This document shows positions 27,744 through 37,797 of a DNA stretch of 64,000 nucleotides, piece after piece. Below the pieces are notes generated by a model. It had not been told where the DNA came from. It ran no database searches and was given only the letters and a program-made list of their open reading frames with translations. The position numbers and the translations under genes were made by a program. Position 1 is the first letter of the stretch. Each line of letters starts with the position of its first letter. The stretch is from assembly GCA_027484405.1 (NCBI GenBank), contig JAIXTA010000204.1, positions 1-64,000 of the forward strand, given 5' to 3'. The stretch comes from Burkholderiales bacterium. Its GTDB lineage: Bacteria > Pseudomonadota > Gammaproteobacteria > Burkholderiales > Burkholderiaceae_C.

Positions 27744-28241
27744 ATGCAAGTCAAGCTCCACACCACCTCAGGCGTCATCACCATCACGCTGGACGCGGCC
27801 AAGGCCCCCAAGTCCGCCGCAAACTTTGCGCAGTACGTCAAGGACGGCCACTACGACGGCACGATCTTTCACCGCGTGATCAAGAACTTCATGATCCAGG
27901 GTGGCGGTTTCGACGCGCAGATGAACCAGAAGCCCACGCGCGAGCAGATCGAGAACGAGGCCAACAACGGCCTCAAGAACGTGCGCGGCGCCGTGGCCAT
28001 GGCCCGTACCAACCAGCCCCACTCGGCCACCGCGCAGTTCTTCATCAACACGGTGGACAACGACTTCCTGAACTTCACCTCGCCCACGCCTCAGGGCTGG
28101 GGCTATGCCGTGTTCGGCATGGTGACCGAGGGCATGGACGTGGTGGATGCGATCCGCGGCGTGCGTACCGGCCGCAGCGGCTTCCATGATGACGTGCCGG
28201 TCGAGCCGGTGGTCATCACCAAGGCCGATCTCGTGGAGTAA
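27744..28241 (+). CDS. ppiB: Cytoplasmic cyclophilin, peptidyl-prolyl isomerase B
   Basis: A 165-residue cyclophilin without a signal peptide, preceded by AAGGA. The active-site arginine and partners are in [15 protein letters not shown] and in [13 protein letters not shown]. Length and sequence fit PpiB. LpxH starts four bases after its stop, a linkage common in proteobacteria. Confidence 0.93.
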   Translation: MQVKLHTTSGVITITLDAAKAPKSAANFAQYVKDGHYDGTIFHRVIKNFMIQGGGFDAQMNQKPTREQIENEANNGLKNVRGAVAMARTNQPHSATAQFFINTVDNDFLNFTSPTPQGWGYAVFGMVTEGMDVVDAIRGVRTGRSGFHDDVPVEPVVITKADLVE

Positions 28242-28244
28242 GGC

Positions 28245-29021
28245 TTGCTGCAGTACGCCAGCGCCCTGTTCATCTCAGACCTGCACCTGGACGCCGCCAC
28301 GGCAGGCGCGGCAGCGCAAGCTGACCACGCCAACCTGGCGGCGTTTGTGCGCCTGTGCACAGGCCTTGCGCGCGAGGCTGATGCCCTGTTCATCCTCGGC
28401 GACCTGTTCGAGGCCTACGTGGGCGATGACGACCTCGTTCTCTACCCGGCCGTGGTTCACGCGCTTGACGCCTACCGCCGGACCGGCCGCGGCCTGCACT
28501 TCCTGCACGGCAATCGCGACTTCCTCGTTGGCGCAGGTTTTTGCCACGCCACAGGCGCGACGTTGCTTGAAGATCCCTGTGTGGTCGAGATCGGCGGCAA
28601 GCGCATCGGGCTGTCGCATGGCGACGCATGGTGCACCGACGATGCCGCCTATCAGGCCTGGCGCGCCACGGCGCGCAACCCGGCATGGCAGGCCACCTTT
28701 TTGGCCAAACCGCTGGCCGAGCGCCATGCGATTGCACGCGGCCTGCGGGTCCAGAGTGAGAGCGCCAAGGAAGGCAAGTCCATGGAGATCATGGATGTGA
28801 ACGATGCGGCCGTACAGGCCAGTGCAGCTGCGCTCGGCGTGGATACGCTGATCCATGGCCACACGCACCGTCCTGCGGATCACCGCATGGTGCGGGGCGC
28901 CGGCGCACCGCTGATGCGCCACGTGCTGTCGGACTGGCAGATGGACGCTGCATCACCGCGCGGTGATGCGCTGCACGTGAACAGCGCAGGCATCGAGCGG
29001 ATCGCGCTTGCGGCGCCCTGA
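28245..29021 (+). CDS. lpxH: UDP-2,3-diacylglucosamine diphosphatase LpxH
   Basis: Hydrolyses UDP-2,3-diacylglucosamine to lipid X in lipid A synthesis. The 258-residue calcineurin-like enzyme shows all metal-site blocks: FISDLHL, GDLFEAYVGDD, GNRD, SHGD and GHTH. The start is TTG at 28245, four bases after ppiB, giving the normal family N-terminus. It is the last gene of the rightward transpeptidase-cyclophilin group and converges on cysE. Confidence 0.92.
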   Translation: MLQYASALFISDLHLDAATAGAAAQADHANLAAFVRLCTGLAREADALFILGDLFEAYVGDDDLVLYPAVVHALDAYRRTGRGLHFLHGNRDFLVGAGFCHATGATLLEDPCVVEIGGKRIGLSHGDAWCTDDAAYQAWRATARNPAWQATFLAKPLAERHAIARGLRVQSESAKEGKSMEIMDVNDAAVQASAAALGVDTLIHGHTHRPADHRMVRGAGAPLMRHVLSDWQMDAASPRGDALHVNSAGIERIALAAP

Positions 29022-29079
29022 ACCTGATGCTGGGTACCTGACGCCGCCGCGCTGATGTCCAGTTGTGGCGAGGTTGCGC

Positions 29080-29823
29080 CTATTCGTCGATATGGCGCAT
29101 GTGCGCCTGCTCTGCGGGCGCCGAGCATTGCACGCCGTTCTTCTCCAGCAGGCCATAGAGCTCGGCAATGCGCTTCTCCTGGGCCTCGACGTGATCGACC
29201 AACTGGTTGATGGCCTTGGACACCGGGTCGTCGCCCGTCGTGATACCGTATGCGGAGAAGCCGCCGGCCAGGCCCGCACCGGCCACATTCGCGTCGTGGC
29301 TGGCATCCGCGCCGGCAATGAGCTTGGCCGGAATGCCCACCGCTGTCGCAGCAGCGGGCACAGCCTTGACCACCACCGCATTGCTGCCAATGCGTGCATG
29401 GGCACCCACCGTGAAGCCGCCTAGCACCTTGGCCCCCGCACCGACGATGACGCCGACCTCCAAAGTGGGATGGCGCTTCAAGCCCTTGTAGAGCGAGGTG
29501 CCGCCCAGGGTCACGCCCTGGTAGATGGTGCAGTCATCACCAATCTCGGCCGTCTCGCCGATCACCACGCCCATGCCATGGTCGATGAACACACGACGGC
29601 CGATCACTGCGCCGGGATGGATTTCGATGCCGGTGAACCAGCGACCAAGGTGCGAGAGAAATCTCGCCAGCCAGCGCAGGCCGTGCGTCCAGCACCAGTG
29701 GCTGAGCCGGTGAATCCAGATCGCATGCAGGCCGGGGTAACAGGTCAGCACCTCGAAGCGGCTGCGGGCCGCCGGGTCGCGTTCGAGAATGCAGCGGATG
29801 TCTTCGGCAAGGCGAGCAAACAT
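29080..29823 (-). CDS. cysE: Serine O-acetyltransferase
   Basis: Makes O-acetylserine, the precursor of cysteine. The 247-residue protein starts at [11 protein letters not shown]; the 32 codons upstream are not family-like. An N-terminal helical part is followed by left-handed beta-helix hexapeptide repeats (about residues 65-175), with the catalytic region [17 protein letters not shown]. The length and the short N-terminus fit the EpsC/SrpH-type group. The C-terminal about 60 residues are a predicted helix ([18 protein letters not shown]). It is downstream of trmJ. Confidence 0.9.
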   Translation of the reverse strand: MFARLAEDIRCILERDPAARSRFEVLTCYPGLHAIWIHRLSHWCWTHGLRWLARFLSHLGRWFTGIEIHPGAVIGRRVFIDHGMGVVIGETAEIGDDCTIYQGVTLGGTSLYKGLKRHPTLEVGVIVGAGAKVLGGFTVGAHARIGSNAVVVKAVPAAATAVGIPAKLIAGADASHDANVAGAGLAGGFSAYGITTGDDPVSKAINQLVDHVEAQEKRIAELYGLLEKNGVQCSAPAEQAHMRHIDE

Positions 29824-29930
29824 GTTGGCTTTCCGTCGGAGCCTGCATTCTATCGACGCACCCCAGACCCTCCTGCGCGAAGCCCGCATGCCCTGAAGGG
29901 AGAAGCATGGGGCCCGCACTTCAGCCGGCT

Positions 29931-30761
29931 TCAGTTCGCATCGTCATCACGTCTCGGCAGCTTGCTGCGCGCGCGTGCGGCCTTGGGCTCGCGCATCTGC
30001 GCCGCAATGCCGCGCAGGATATCGATCTCCTTGCCCGTGAGCTCGGTGCGCGCAAAGAGGCTGGCCAGCCGGGGCATGAGCCGCTTGGGCACCGCCGGAT
30101 CAAGAAAGCCGATGGCAATCAAGGCCTGCTCCAGATCCGCCAGCATGCCCTGCACGGCCGCATGACTGGCCAGGGTGTCGCACTGGGCGGCACGCGGCTC
30201 GGCCAGGCCGGCCAGTGCAGCCATGCGCAGCTCGTAGCTCATCACCTGCACGGCCTGCGCCAGATTCAGCGAGCCGTACCGCGCGTCGGCCGGGATCTGG
30301 CAGGCCACGCGGCAACGCAGCAGATCCTCGTTGGACAGGCCGGTGCGCTCCGGGCCGAACACGAAGGCCACGCGCTCGGCCCGTCCGTCCTGCAGGCGCG
30401 CGGCCGTTTCCACCGCGGCGGGCCGCGGGCTGGTCTGCGGACCGCTCCACTGCCGAGGCACCATGGCCATGGCGACCGTCCACTGCGTATCCGCCAGGGC
30501 CTCATCCAGCGACGGGAAGATCCGCGCTGCGGCCAGGACATCGAGCGCGCCACTGGCAAAGGCCTGCGCCTCGGGCTTCGTACAGGCATCTGCAAACCGT
30601 GGGCTGACCACGCGCAGATCGTGCAGCCCCATGACCTTCATGGCGCGTGCTGTCGCGCCGATGTTTCCGGGGTGACTGGGGCTCTGCAGCACGATGGCAA
30701 CCCGGCCGAGCCAGGTCAGAGCGTCGAGTGGCTTAAAATCCAAAGTCTGTTCTTTGTACAA
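29931..30761 (-). CDS. trmJ: tRNA (cytidine/uridine-32-2'-O)-methyltransferase TrmJ
   Basis: SPOUT methyltransferase that 2'-O-methylates position 32 in several tRNAs. It has the N-terminal [21 protein letters not shown] motif and the trefoil-knot motifs [15 protein letters not shown] and [15 protein letters not shown]. The start is uncertain: the longest frame begins with TTG at 30761, only 17 bases from the suhB ATG on the other strand, and no strong ribosome site marks any start; TTG at 30743 is an alternative. It is followed by cysE, 107 bases on. Confidence 0.87.
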   Translation of the reverse strand: MYKEQTLDFKPLDALTWLGRVAIVLQSPSHPGNIGATARAMKVMGLHDLRVVSPRFADACTKPEAQAFASGALDVLAAARIFPSLDEALADTQWTVAMAMVPRQWSGPQTSPRPAAVETAARLQDGRAERVAFVFGPERTGLSNEDLLRCRVACQIPADARYGSLNLAQAVQVMSYELRMAALAGLAEPRAAQCDTLASHAAVQGMLADLEQALIAIGFLDPAVPKRLMPRLASLFARTELTGKEIDILRGIAAQMREPKAARARSKLPRRDDDAN

Positions 30762-30778
30762 GTTGATTGCGGATTGCC

Positions 30779-31726
30779 ATGCATCCCATGCTGAACACGG
30801 CCACTAAGGCCGCGCGCCGTGCTGGCGCCCTCATCAATCGTGCGTCGATGGACATCGACACCGTGCGCGTGGGTACCAAGGGCCCGGGCGACTTCGTCAC
30901 CGAGGTCGACCAGGCGGTGGAATCCGACATCATCAACACCCTGCTCGACGCCTATCCGCAGCACGGTATTGTCTCCGAAGAGATCGGCCAGGCGGGAAAT
31001 GCCGGTTCGCCCTACCAGTGGATCATCGATCCGCTGGATGGCACCACCAATTTCATCCACGGCATTCCGCACTATGCCGTGTCGATGGCGATGAAGTACG
31101 AAGGCGAGACGCAGATCGCCCTGATCTATCAGCCCGCCACCAACGATCTCTACACCGCCGAAAAGGGCCGCGGCGCGGCGCTGAACAACCGCCGCCTGCG
31201 CGTGACCCGCCGCATGCGTCTGGCCGAGGCGCTGATCGGCACCAGCTTCCGCAACCGCCGCAACGCTTCCTGGGATGCGCTCATGAGCGCCCTGTCCGAG
31301 CTCTCGCTCACCACCGCCGGTGTGCGCCGCATGGGCAGCGCCTCGCTGGACCTCGCCCAGGTGGCCGCCGGCCGCCTGGACGCGTGCTACGGCGTAGGCC
31401 TGGGCAGCTGGGACATGGCCGCCGGCGCGCTGCTGGTGTCTGAAGCCGGCGGTCTGGTGTCCGACCTGCATGGCGGCGACGACTATCTGGCCCGCGGGCA
31501 CATCGTGGCCGGCAGCCCCAAAATTTTCCCTCAGCTCATGTCCAAGCTCGACGGCGTGGCCATGAGCCTGAAACTGCGTGTGGCCGAAGGCGATCCGACA
31601 GCCACCGAGAGCGCAACAGCTGCGGATGCCTCGAACGACGCCGCGGCTGCCGCCGAGGCCAAGCCCAAGGTGCCGCCGCGCCGCCTGGCCCGCAAGGCCG
31701 CGGCAGCCAAGCCTGCCGCCAAGTAA
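30779..31726 (+). CDS. suhB: Inositol-1-monophosphatase family protein SuhB
   Basis: Mg-dependent phosphatase of the FIG superfamily; in E. coli SuhB also acts in rRNA antitermination with NusA. The start [16 protein letters not shown] is the family start. Metal sites are visible as the EE pair in [17 protein letters not shown] and [11 protein letters not shown]. The 315-residue protein is about 45 longer than E. coli SuhB because of a C-terminal Ala/Lys-rich tail (residues about 270-315, ending [11 protein letters not shown]). mutS begins 20 bases later. Confidence 0.93.
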   Translation: MHPMLNTATKAARRAGALINRASMDIDTVRVGTKGPGDFVTEVDQAVESDIINTLLDAYPQHGIVSEEIGQAGNAGSPYQWIIDPLDGTTNFIHGIPHYAVSMAMKYEGETQIALIYQPATNDLYTAEKGRGAALNNRRLRVTRRMRLAEALIGTSFRNRRNASWDALMSALSELSLTTAGVRRMGSASLDLAQVAAGRLDACYGVGLGSWDMAAGALLVSEAGGLVSDLHGGDDYLARGHIVAGSPKIFPQLMSKLDGVAMSLKLRVAEGDPTATESATAADASNDAAAAAEAKPKVPPRRLARKAAAAKPAAK

Positions 31727-31746
31727 GCCCGCCGCACCCAGAAGCT

Positions 31747-34401
31747 GTGAGCGCGCCCACTCGGGACAACTCGGCTTACACGACGGCGTCCGTCCCGGCG
31801 GACGCACTCGCGGGTCACACTCCCATGATGCAGCAGTACCTCCGCATCAAGGCAGACTACCCGCACACGCTCGTCTTCTACCGGATGGGCGACTTCTACG
31901 AGCTGTTCCACGGCGATGCCGAGAAGGCCGCGCGCCTGCTGGGTATCACGCTCACGGCGCGTGGCGCCTCCGGCGGCAAGCCCATTCCCATGGCCGGCGT
32001 GCCCTTCCACTCGGTGGACGGCTATCTGGCCAAGCTCGTCAAGCTGGGCGAGTCGGTGGCCATCTGCGAGCAGCTGGGCGACCCGGCCACCAGCAAGGGC
32101 CCGGTCGAGCGCAAGGTGGTGCGTGTGGTCACGCCGGGCACCGTGACGGACGCCGGCGTACTGGCCGACCGCAGCGATGTCTGGCTGCTGGCGATCAAGA
32201 CCGAACGCGGCCGCGTGGGACTGGCGTGGCTGAACCTGGCCGCCGGCGAGCTGGTGCTGGCCGAGGAAGCCGCCAGCCAGCTGACTCAGCTGCTGCTGCG
32301 TCGGCCGCCGGCCGAGCTGCTCGTGGCCGACGGCAGCGTGGACGCCGAGCAGCAGCCGATCTGCACCCGTCTGCCCGAATGGCACTTCGATGCGGCCGAA
32401 GGCGCGCAGATTGCCGCGCGCCAGCTCGGTGCAGCCAATCTTGCAGGCTTCGGTGCCGAGGCCCTGAAGCTTGCGCACGGCGCGGCCGGTGCGGTGCTGA
32501 CCTACGCGCGCCAGATGCACGGCCATGCACTGAACCATGTGCAGCGCCTGCGGGTGGAATCCGCCGCCGGCTTCATGGTGCTCGACGAAGCCACGCGCAA
32601 GAATCTGGAACTCACCGAGACCCTGCGCGGCGAGCCGGCGCCCACCCTGCTCTCCACACTCGATGACTGCGCCACCACCCTGGGCGCACGCCTGCTGCGC
32701 CAGTGGATTGCCAGCCCGCTGACCGACCGCGATGCGGCGCAGGCCCGTATTGCCGCCGTGCAGGCCTTGCAGGCCGAGGCCGGTGCTTCATCCGCAACCA
32801 GCGCGGCCGAGGCGCTGCGCGACGCCATGCACGCGCTGCCGGATATCGAGCGGATTGCCTCGCGCATCGGTCTGGCCACGGCGCGGCCGCGTGAACTGGC
32901 CGCCCTGCGCGACGCCCTGCCCCGCCTGCCGCTGATTGCCGCCCAGCTGGCCGCCCTGGATGCTGCGCTGCTGCGCGAGGCGCCGACTGCGCTCGATCTG
33001 CCGGCGCAGCTGCATGCGCTGCTCGCCCGCATCGCGCAGGAACCTGCAGCAGCGGTGCGCGATGGCGGCATCTTTGCACCGGGTGCGGATGCCGAGCTGG
33101 ACGAACTGCGCGAGCTGGCCGAGAACACCGGCGGCTTCCTGCTGGCCATGGAAGCCCGCGAGCGGGAACGCACCGGCATTGCCAACCTGAAGGTCGAATA
33201 CAACAAGGTTCACGGCTTCTATATCGAGATCACCGCCAGCGGCCTGGACCGCGTGCCGATCGACTACAAGCGCCGCCAGACCCTGAAGAACGCCGAGCGC
33301 TTCATCACGCCCGAACTCAAGGCCTTTGAAGACAAGGCGCTCTCGGCCCGTGACCGGGCGCTCGCACGCGAAAAACTGCTCTACGACCAGCTGATCGACG
33401 CTCTGCAGCCGCACATCGGGGCGCTGCACGCGGCAGCACGGTGTCTCGCGCAGGCCGACGTGCTGGCCGCCTGGGCCCGGCTGGCTGCGCGCCACGACTG
33501 GTGCCTGCCGCAGCTGGTTGACGAGCCGGGCATACGCATCAGTGCAGGTCGCCACCCGGTGGTCGAGCCGCGCGTCGAGCGCTTCACGCCGAACGACTGC
33601 GTGCTCTCCGATGCCGACCGCATGAAGGTCATCACCGGCCCGAACATGGGCGGCAAATCGACCTACATGCGGCAGGTTGCGCTGATCGTGCTCATGGCCT
33701 GGTGCGGCTGCCCGGTACCGGCGCGGTCCGCCGTGATCGGTCCGGTCGATCGCATCTTCACGCGCATCGGCTCCTCGGACGACCTGGCCGGCGGCCGCTC
33801 GACCTTCATGGTCGAGATGACCGAGGCCGCCGTGATCCTGAACGCCGCCACGCCGCGCTCCCTGGTGCTCATGGACGAGATCGGCCGCGGCACCAGCACC
33901 TTCGACGGCCTGTCCCTGGCCTGGGCGATCGCTCGCGCCCTGGCGGCCCAGAACCGCGCCTTTGCCCTGTTTGCCACGCACTACTTCGAGCTGACGCAGC
34001 TGGCCACCGACCTGCCCGGCGTGAGCAACGCGCACCTGGCTGCGGTGGAGCATGCCCAGGGCGTCGCCTTCCTGCATGAGGTGCGTGACGGCCCGGCCAG
34101 CCAGAGCTACGGCCTGGCGGTAGCCAAGCTGGCCGGCGTGCCGGGCAGCGTGATCCGTGCGGCACGCGGCAAGCTGGCCCAGCTTGAGGCCAGCGGCGTG
34201 ACCGCCAGCCAGCAGATGGATCTGTTTGCAGCGCCGGCGCCGGTCACATCAGATGTGCCGGAGCCCGGCAGCGCCACGCAGGACGCCGAGGCTGCCGTGC
34301 TGGCGCAACTGCGCGCTGCCGATCTGGACAAGCTTTCGGCCCGGCAGGCGCTGGAGTTGCTGTACAGCCTGCGCGACAGCCTGGGCGAGCGCTCGGTTTG
34401 A
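31747..34401 (+). CDS. mutS: DNA mismatch repair protein MutS
   Basis: Recognises mismatches and small loops and starts repair with MutL. The 884-residue protein has the mismatch-reading FYE at 50-52 in MGDFYELF, Walker [10 protein letters not shown] near residue 631, Walker [13 protein letters not shown], and the C-terminal helix-turn-helix/tetramer region. The chosen GTG start at 31747 gives 24 residues before HTPMMQQ; E. coli has nine, so a later start is possible. It is probably co-transcribed with suhB. Confidence 0.97.
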   Translation: MSAPTRDNSAYTTASVPADALAGHTPMMQQYLRIKADYPHTLVFYRMGDFYELFHGDAEKAARLLGITLTARGASGGKPIPMAGVPFHSVDGYLAKLVKLGESVAICEQLGDPATSKGPVERKVVRVVTPGTVTDAGVLADRSDVWLLAIKTERGRVGLAWLNLAAGELVLAEEAASQLTQLLLRRPPAELLVADGSVDAEQQPICTRLPEWHFDAAEGAQIAARQLGAANLAGFGAEALKLAHGAAGAVLTYARQMHGHALNHVQRLRVESAAGFMVLDEATRKNLELTETLRGEPAPTLLSTLDDCATTLGARLLRQWIASPLTDRDAAQARIAAVQALQAEAGASSATSAAEALRDAMHALPDIERIASRIGLATARPRELAALRDALPRLPLIAAQLAALDAALLREAPTALDLPAQLHALLARIAQEPAAAVRDGGIFAPGADAELDELRELAENTGGFLLAMEARERERTGIANLKVEYNKVHGFYIEITASGLDRVPIDYKRRQTLKNAERFITPELKAFEDKALSARDRALAREKLLYDQLIDALQPHIGALHAAARCLAQADVLAAWARLAARHDWCLPQLVDEPGIRISAGRHPVVEPRVERFTPNDCVLSDADRMKVITGPNMGGKSTYMRQVALIVLMAWCGCPVPARSAVIGPVDRIFTRIGSSDDLAGGRSTFMVEMTEAAVILNAATPRSLVLMDEIGRGTSTFDGLSLAWAIARALAAQNRAFALFATHYFELTQLATDLPGVSNAHLAAVEHAQGVAFLHEVRDGPASQSYGLAVAKLAGVPGSVIRAARGKLAQLEASGVTASQQMDLFAAPAPVTSDVPEPGSATQDAEAAVLAQLRAADLDKLSARQALELLYSLRDSLGERSV

Positions 34402-34614
34402 GTCCTAGTCACCGAACCTGAAGAAGGCCTTGCCGGACGCCTGCGCGCCGATCCAGGCGCCAGCAACCGGCCACATCGCGCCTGCCCACATGGGCAGACA
34501 GCACGCTGTACGAAAAGGTCATTTTCGGCCAAAGACTTCAAAGCGGCCTTCCGCTTGTCTCAAGCCATTCTTGAGGAATGTCAGACGAAGAAAAAACTGT
34601 TTTCGGACAGAAAA

Positions 34615-35199
34615 TCAGTGAAGTGTGCGCTTGAGCGTGCGGAACTGCAGGCCGCTGCGGCGAGCGGCATCGAGGTCGTCTTCGTCATCGATCGCATCGA
34701 AGGCACCGTCCGCGTCGGGCTGCGCCTCTTCGATGGCCAGCACTTCCACCTCGAAGCGCAGCGCGGAGCCGGCAAAGGGGTGGTTGCCATCCAGCACCAC
34801 GGTGTCACCCTGGATGTCGGTCACGGTCACGAGCACCGGATCGGCATCAGGTTCGTCGTCGTCGCTGCGTTCGATCTGGCTGCCCACCTCGATGTCCGGC
34901 GGCAGCAGCTTGCGGTCTTCCAGATAGACGAGCTCGGCGTCATAGTCGCCGAAGTGATCGGCAGGTTCCAGATAGGCGCTCACCGTATCGCCAACCCGCT
35001 TGCCTTCAAGCAGACCTTCCAGCTTGGCGAAGATCTCGCCACCACCCTGCAGATAGCTGACGGGTCCGTCGGACTCGATCACGAGTTCGTTGTCAGCGTC
35101 GTAGACCTCCAGGCGCACGGTGACCACCATGCCGCTGTGGACAGTGTCTGAATCAGGCGCCGAAGCCGCGCCGGGAGGCATGCCAGAGGATTGAGTCAT
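34615..35199 (-). CDS. SlyD-type FKBP peptidyl-prolyl isomerase
   Basis: The 194-residue protein starts at MTQSSGMPPG. A short disordered segment precedes an FKBP domain with the SlyD layout: VTVRLEVYDADNELV, YLQGGGEIFAKLEGLLEGKRVGD, then an inserted chaperone flap (IEVGSQIERSDDDEP...NHPFAGSAL), and ALRFEVEVLAIEEA. It lacks the His-rich metal-binding tail of E. coli SlyD and ends in an acidic segment followed by a basic end. The frame is open far upstream (to 36147), but that is antisense to the oxygenase gene. It is divergent from that gene, with 63 bases between the starts. Confidence 0.88.
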   Translation of the reverse strand: MTQSSGMPPGAASAPDSDTVHSGMVVTVRLEVYDADNELVIESDGPVSYLQGGGEIFAKLEGLLEGKRVGDTVSAYLEPADHFGDYDAELVYLEDRKLLPPDIEVGSQIERSDDDEPDADPVLVTVTDIQGDTVVLDGNHPFAGSALRFEVEVLAIEEAQPDADGAFDAIDDEDDLDAARRSGLQFRTLKRTLH

Positions 35200-35262
35200 G
35201 GCCGAATCGTACCGCCGCACCCCCTGCACCAAGCGGCAAAACGGCGTTCCTATACTGGCCGG

Positions 35263-36513
35263 ATGCCAGCAAAACAATCCACCAAAGCCGCCCCGAAGCG
35301 AGCCGCCAGGCCCGCCGCGGCCGCACGCGTCAGCGAAAGGTCTGCCGCCCATGCAAAGCGTCCTGTGCCGCAGGCCGCAGGCGTGCTGGGCATCTACACG
35401 GCCGCGCAGTTCATGCGCGAAATCTTCCACCGCAAGCCCCTGCTCATCCGCCAGGCCATCCCGGGCTTCAAGGCCCCGGTGGACGCACAGCGCATCGCCG
35501 AGCTGGCCACCCGGCCGGACGTGGAAAGCCGACTCATCACCAACTTCGATGGGCAATGGCAGCTCAAGCGCGGCCCCGTCAAGCGCCTTCCGCCCGCCGG
35601 CAAGCCCGACTGGACGGTGCTGGTGCAGGGCGTCAACCTGCATGAAGATGCGGCCCATGTGCTGATGCAGCGCTTTTCCTTCATCGAGCGCCTGCGCCTG
35701 GATGATCTGATGATCAGTCTGGCGTCCAAGGGTGGCGGCGTCGGCCCGCACTTCGACAGCTATGACGTCTTCCTGCTCCAGGCCGCGGGGCGCCGGCGCT
35801 GGCGCATCAGCAGCCAGAAAGACCTGACGCTGGTCGATGGCCTGCCGCTGAAGATCCTCGCCAAGTTCAAGCCCACCGAGGAGTTCGTGCTTGAGCCGGG
35901 GGACATGCTCTACCTGCCGCCCAGCGTCGCCCACGAAGGCGTGGCGCTGGACGACAGCTGCCTGACCTATTCCATCGGCTTTCGGACCGCCACGCACCAG
36001 GAGGCGCTGGCCGATTTCTACGAGAAATTCGCCGAGAGCCTTGAGATCCCCGGGCGCTTTTCCAACCTGCAGACCGAGCCCACGCGCACGCCCGGCAAGC
36101 TTCCGGAGCAGCTCGTCGCTGACTTGGCGGCGCTCGTCGAGCGCCACCGACCCACGCGTGAAGACCTCGTACTCTGGCTGGGCGAGTCACTCACCGAGCC
36201 CAAGCCCGGCACCGCGTTCACGCCCGAGGCGGGCAGCCTCGAGCAGGGCCTGGCCCTGTCACGGCAGACGGTGGCCAGCTACAGCGGCCGCTGGTTCTTC
36301 ATGAACGGGCTGAGCTGGGACGTGAGCGGCAACGATGCAAAGCTGCTGCGCCAGCTGGCCGATGCAGGGCAGATCGACGCCCGGCAGTGGCGATCAGCCA
36401 GCAGCGCCCTTCAGGAACAGCTCAACTACTGGCAGGAGATCGGATGGATTCAACCCCACGCCGCGACGATGGCCTCACCGGCAAGGCGCAACCCAGCACG
36501 CAAGACTGGCTGA
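35263..36513 (+). CDS. JmjC/cupin oxygenase, ribosomal-protein hydroxylase family
   Basis: A 416-residue 2-oxoglutarate/Fe(II) oxygenase of the RoxA (YcfD) type, which in E. coli hydroxylates Arg81 of ribosomal protein L16. The iron site is the HFDSYD motif plus the later histidine in PPSVAHEGVAL. The C-terminal part (about 290-400) corresponds to the dimerisation and winged-helix region. The first 40 residues (MPAKQSTKAAPKRAARP onward) form a basic Ala/Lys-rich extension absent from E. coli RoxA. The 3' end overlaps the next gene. Confidence 0.85.
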   Translation: MPAKQSTKAAPKRAARPAAAARVSERSAAHAKRPVPQAAGVLGIYTAAQFMREIFHRKPLLIRQAIPGFKAPVDAQRIAELATRPDVESRLITNFDGQWQLKRGPVKRLPPAGKPDWTVLVQGVNLHEDAAHVLMQRFSFIERLRLDDLMISLASKGGGVGPHFDSYDVFLLQAAGRRRWRISSQKDLTLVDGLPLKILAKFKPTEEFVLEPGDMLYLPPSVAHEGVALDDSCLTYSIGFRTATHQEALADFYEKFAESLEIPGRFSNLQTEPTRTPGKLPEQLVADLAALVERHRPTREDLVLWLGESLTEPKPGTAFTPEAGSLEQGLALSRQTVASYSGRWFFMNGLSWDVSGNDAKLLRQLADAGQIDARQWRSASSALQEQLNYWQEIGWIQPHAATMASPARRNPARKTG

Positions 36514-36965
36514 ACTGGTTTCGCGGCGCACTGGCCAGCGCCAGCAACGAGATCCTGATCTCGATCGACTCGCCCGCGGGATACGGCTTTCTGGACAGCC
36601 CCGAGCTCGTGCAGGCACTTCGTGACCGCCTTCGTGCCTGCCCGCCACTGCAGCTCAAGCTCATGGTGGAGTCCGTGGAACCAGTGCGGCGCGCCTGGCC
36701 GCGCTGGGCCGAGGCGGCGCGCTGGTACGCCCATCAGATGCAGGCCATGACGGTGCCTGGCGACCTGCCGCGCAATTTCGAGCTGGTCAGCTTTGATCGG
36801 CGCACCGTGGGCTACGCACCCTGGCCGCAGTCCCAGGCGTCCGATCCCGGACGCTGGCGATTGACCCGAGTCAGCGGCAACCCGGCAGCGATGAGCGCGC
36901 TTGAAAGCACGGTCAGCGTGCTGGAGCGCAGCGCCCAGGCCAGCTGGTCCCCGCTGGGTTTGTAA
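36444..36965 (+). CDS. Conserved hypothetical protein (possible PLD-like fold)
   Basis: A 173-residue protein I do not recognise by name. The start chosen, MDSTPRRDDG, has a good GGAG ribosome site and lies inside the last 70 bases of the oxygenase gene, so the two are translationally linked. Internal features: TQDWLNWFRGALASASNEILISIDSPAGYGFLD, followed by VQALRDRLR, and a strand LQLKLMVESVEPV. The alternation resembles a phospholipase-D-like nucleotidyl fold without an HKD motif, but that is speculative. Confidence 0.65.
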   Translation: MDSTPRRDDGLTGKAQPSTQDWLNWFRGALASASNEILISIDSPAGYGFLDSPELVQALRDRLRACPPLQLKLMVESVEPVRRAWPRWAEAARWYAHQMQAMTVPGDLPRNFELVSFDRRTVGYAPWPQSQASDPGRWRLTRVSGNPAAMSALESTVSVLERSAQASWSPLGL

Positions 36966-37214
36966 CCAGACCTTGCTTTCGCCCTGGCGTCGGCGCGCTT
37001 GACCGGGAGTGTTGGAAGCCTCCCACTAGCACGGAAGGGGTTCTATGGAAAAGTTCCCTGATCTGGCGATATACTAGAGGGCTGGATAGGTTGCGGTTTG
37101 CGCGATGCAGCATTGAGTTCCTCGAGGTGCTTGATGCAGTGCGGCGCAGGAGTCGGACCAACTCCTTGTTTGATGATTACCGGTAATTACCAACTCGCAT
37201 TTAAGGAAGACACA

Positions 37215-37532
37215 ATGACCAAGTCTCTGCTCGTTGCTTCGATGCTGGCTGTGGCCCTGGCTGCTTGCGGCAAGAAGGAAGAAGCGCCTGCTCCCGCCCC
37301 GGCTCCCGCTGCTGCTCCGGCCCCGGCTCCCGCCCCGGCTGCTCCGGCTGCTGACGCCGCCAAGCCCGCTGACGCTGCTGCCGCTCCGGCCGCTGCTGGC
37401 ACCGCCGCTGACGCTGCTGCCACCGCCGCCAAGGACGCCGCTGGCAAGGCTGCTGACGCTGCCGCCACCGCTGCCAAGGACGCTGCTGGCAAGGCTGTTG
37501 ACGCCGCCAAGGCCGCTACCGAGAAGAAGTAA
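37215..37532 (+). CDS. Ala-rich lipoprotein with LEA-like tandem repeats
   Basis: A 105-residue lipoprotein with ribosome site AAGGAAG. The lipobox is LAAC with Cys18. An (AP)n stretch (residues 23-45) leads to an Ala-rich helix containing two identical 15-residue repeats, AADAAATAAKDAAGK, at 64-78 and 79-93 and a third partial copy. The periodic Ala/Lys/Asp pattern resembles the 11-mer motifs of late-embryogenesis-abundant proteins, suggesting a long amphipathic helix between membrane and peptidoglycan. A candidate -10 (TATACT, 37070-37075) and the palindrome GGTAATTACC (37182-37191) lie upstream. Function unknown. Confidence 0.75.
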   Translation: MTKSLLVASMLAVALAACGKKEEAPAPAPAPAAAPAPAPAPAAPAADAAKPADAAAAPAAAGTAADAAATAAKDAAGKAADAAATAAKDAAGKAVDAAKAATEKK

Positions 37533-37589
37533 TTCTCGACTGTGTCTTGAGTTGATGCAGACTCCGGTCTGCTTCAGCACAGCAACAAG

Positions 37590-37613
37590 AGAGCCGGCTC
37601 GCCGGCTCTTTTG
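37590..37613 (+). terminator. Intrinsic terminator of the lipoprotein gene
   Basis: AGAGCCGG (37590-37597) pairs with CCGGCTCT (37602-37609), with loop CTCG, followed by TTTTGCTTTT. It lies 58 bases after the stop. Confidence 0.85.
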
Positions 37614-37797
37614 CTTTTCGGGCGTCCCTTGGCCCACGTCCTTCTGGCGGTGGCCCGGCCCGCGGGACTTCCCCGCCGCGAACCCGGCTATGGCGTGCAC
37701 CCTGCACACGCCAGATCTTCAACGCAGCCGCCACCCCCATTGCGCCGGATCTGTTCTCCAGGTCCGAACCAGCCCAGGCGCGACGGGGCGGCCGCAG

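Noticed and set aside
34596..34612. LexA-like or terminator motif CTGTTTTCGGACAG after slyD
   Set aside because: The spacing is N8, not N10, and as a hairpin the stem is only four base pairs. It may help end slyD transcription, but the support is too weak to list.
34615..36147. 510-codon minus-strand frame including the SlyD-type FKBP
   Set aside because: The first 316 codons are antisense to the JmjC oxygenase. The FKBP has its own ATG at 35199 and a normal N-terminus.
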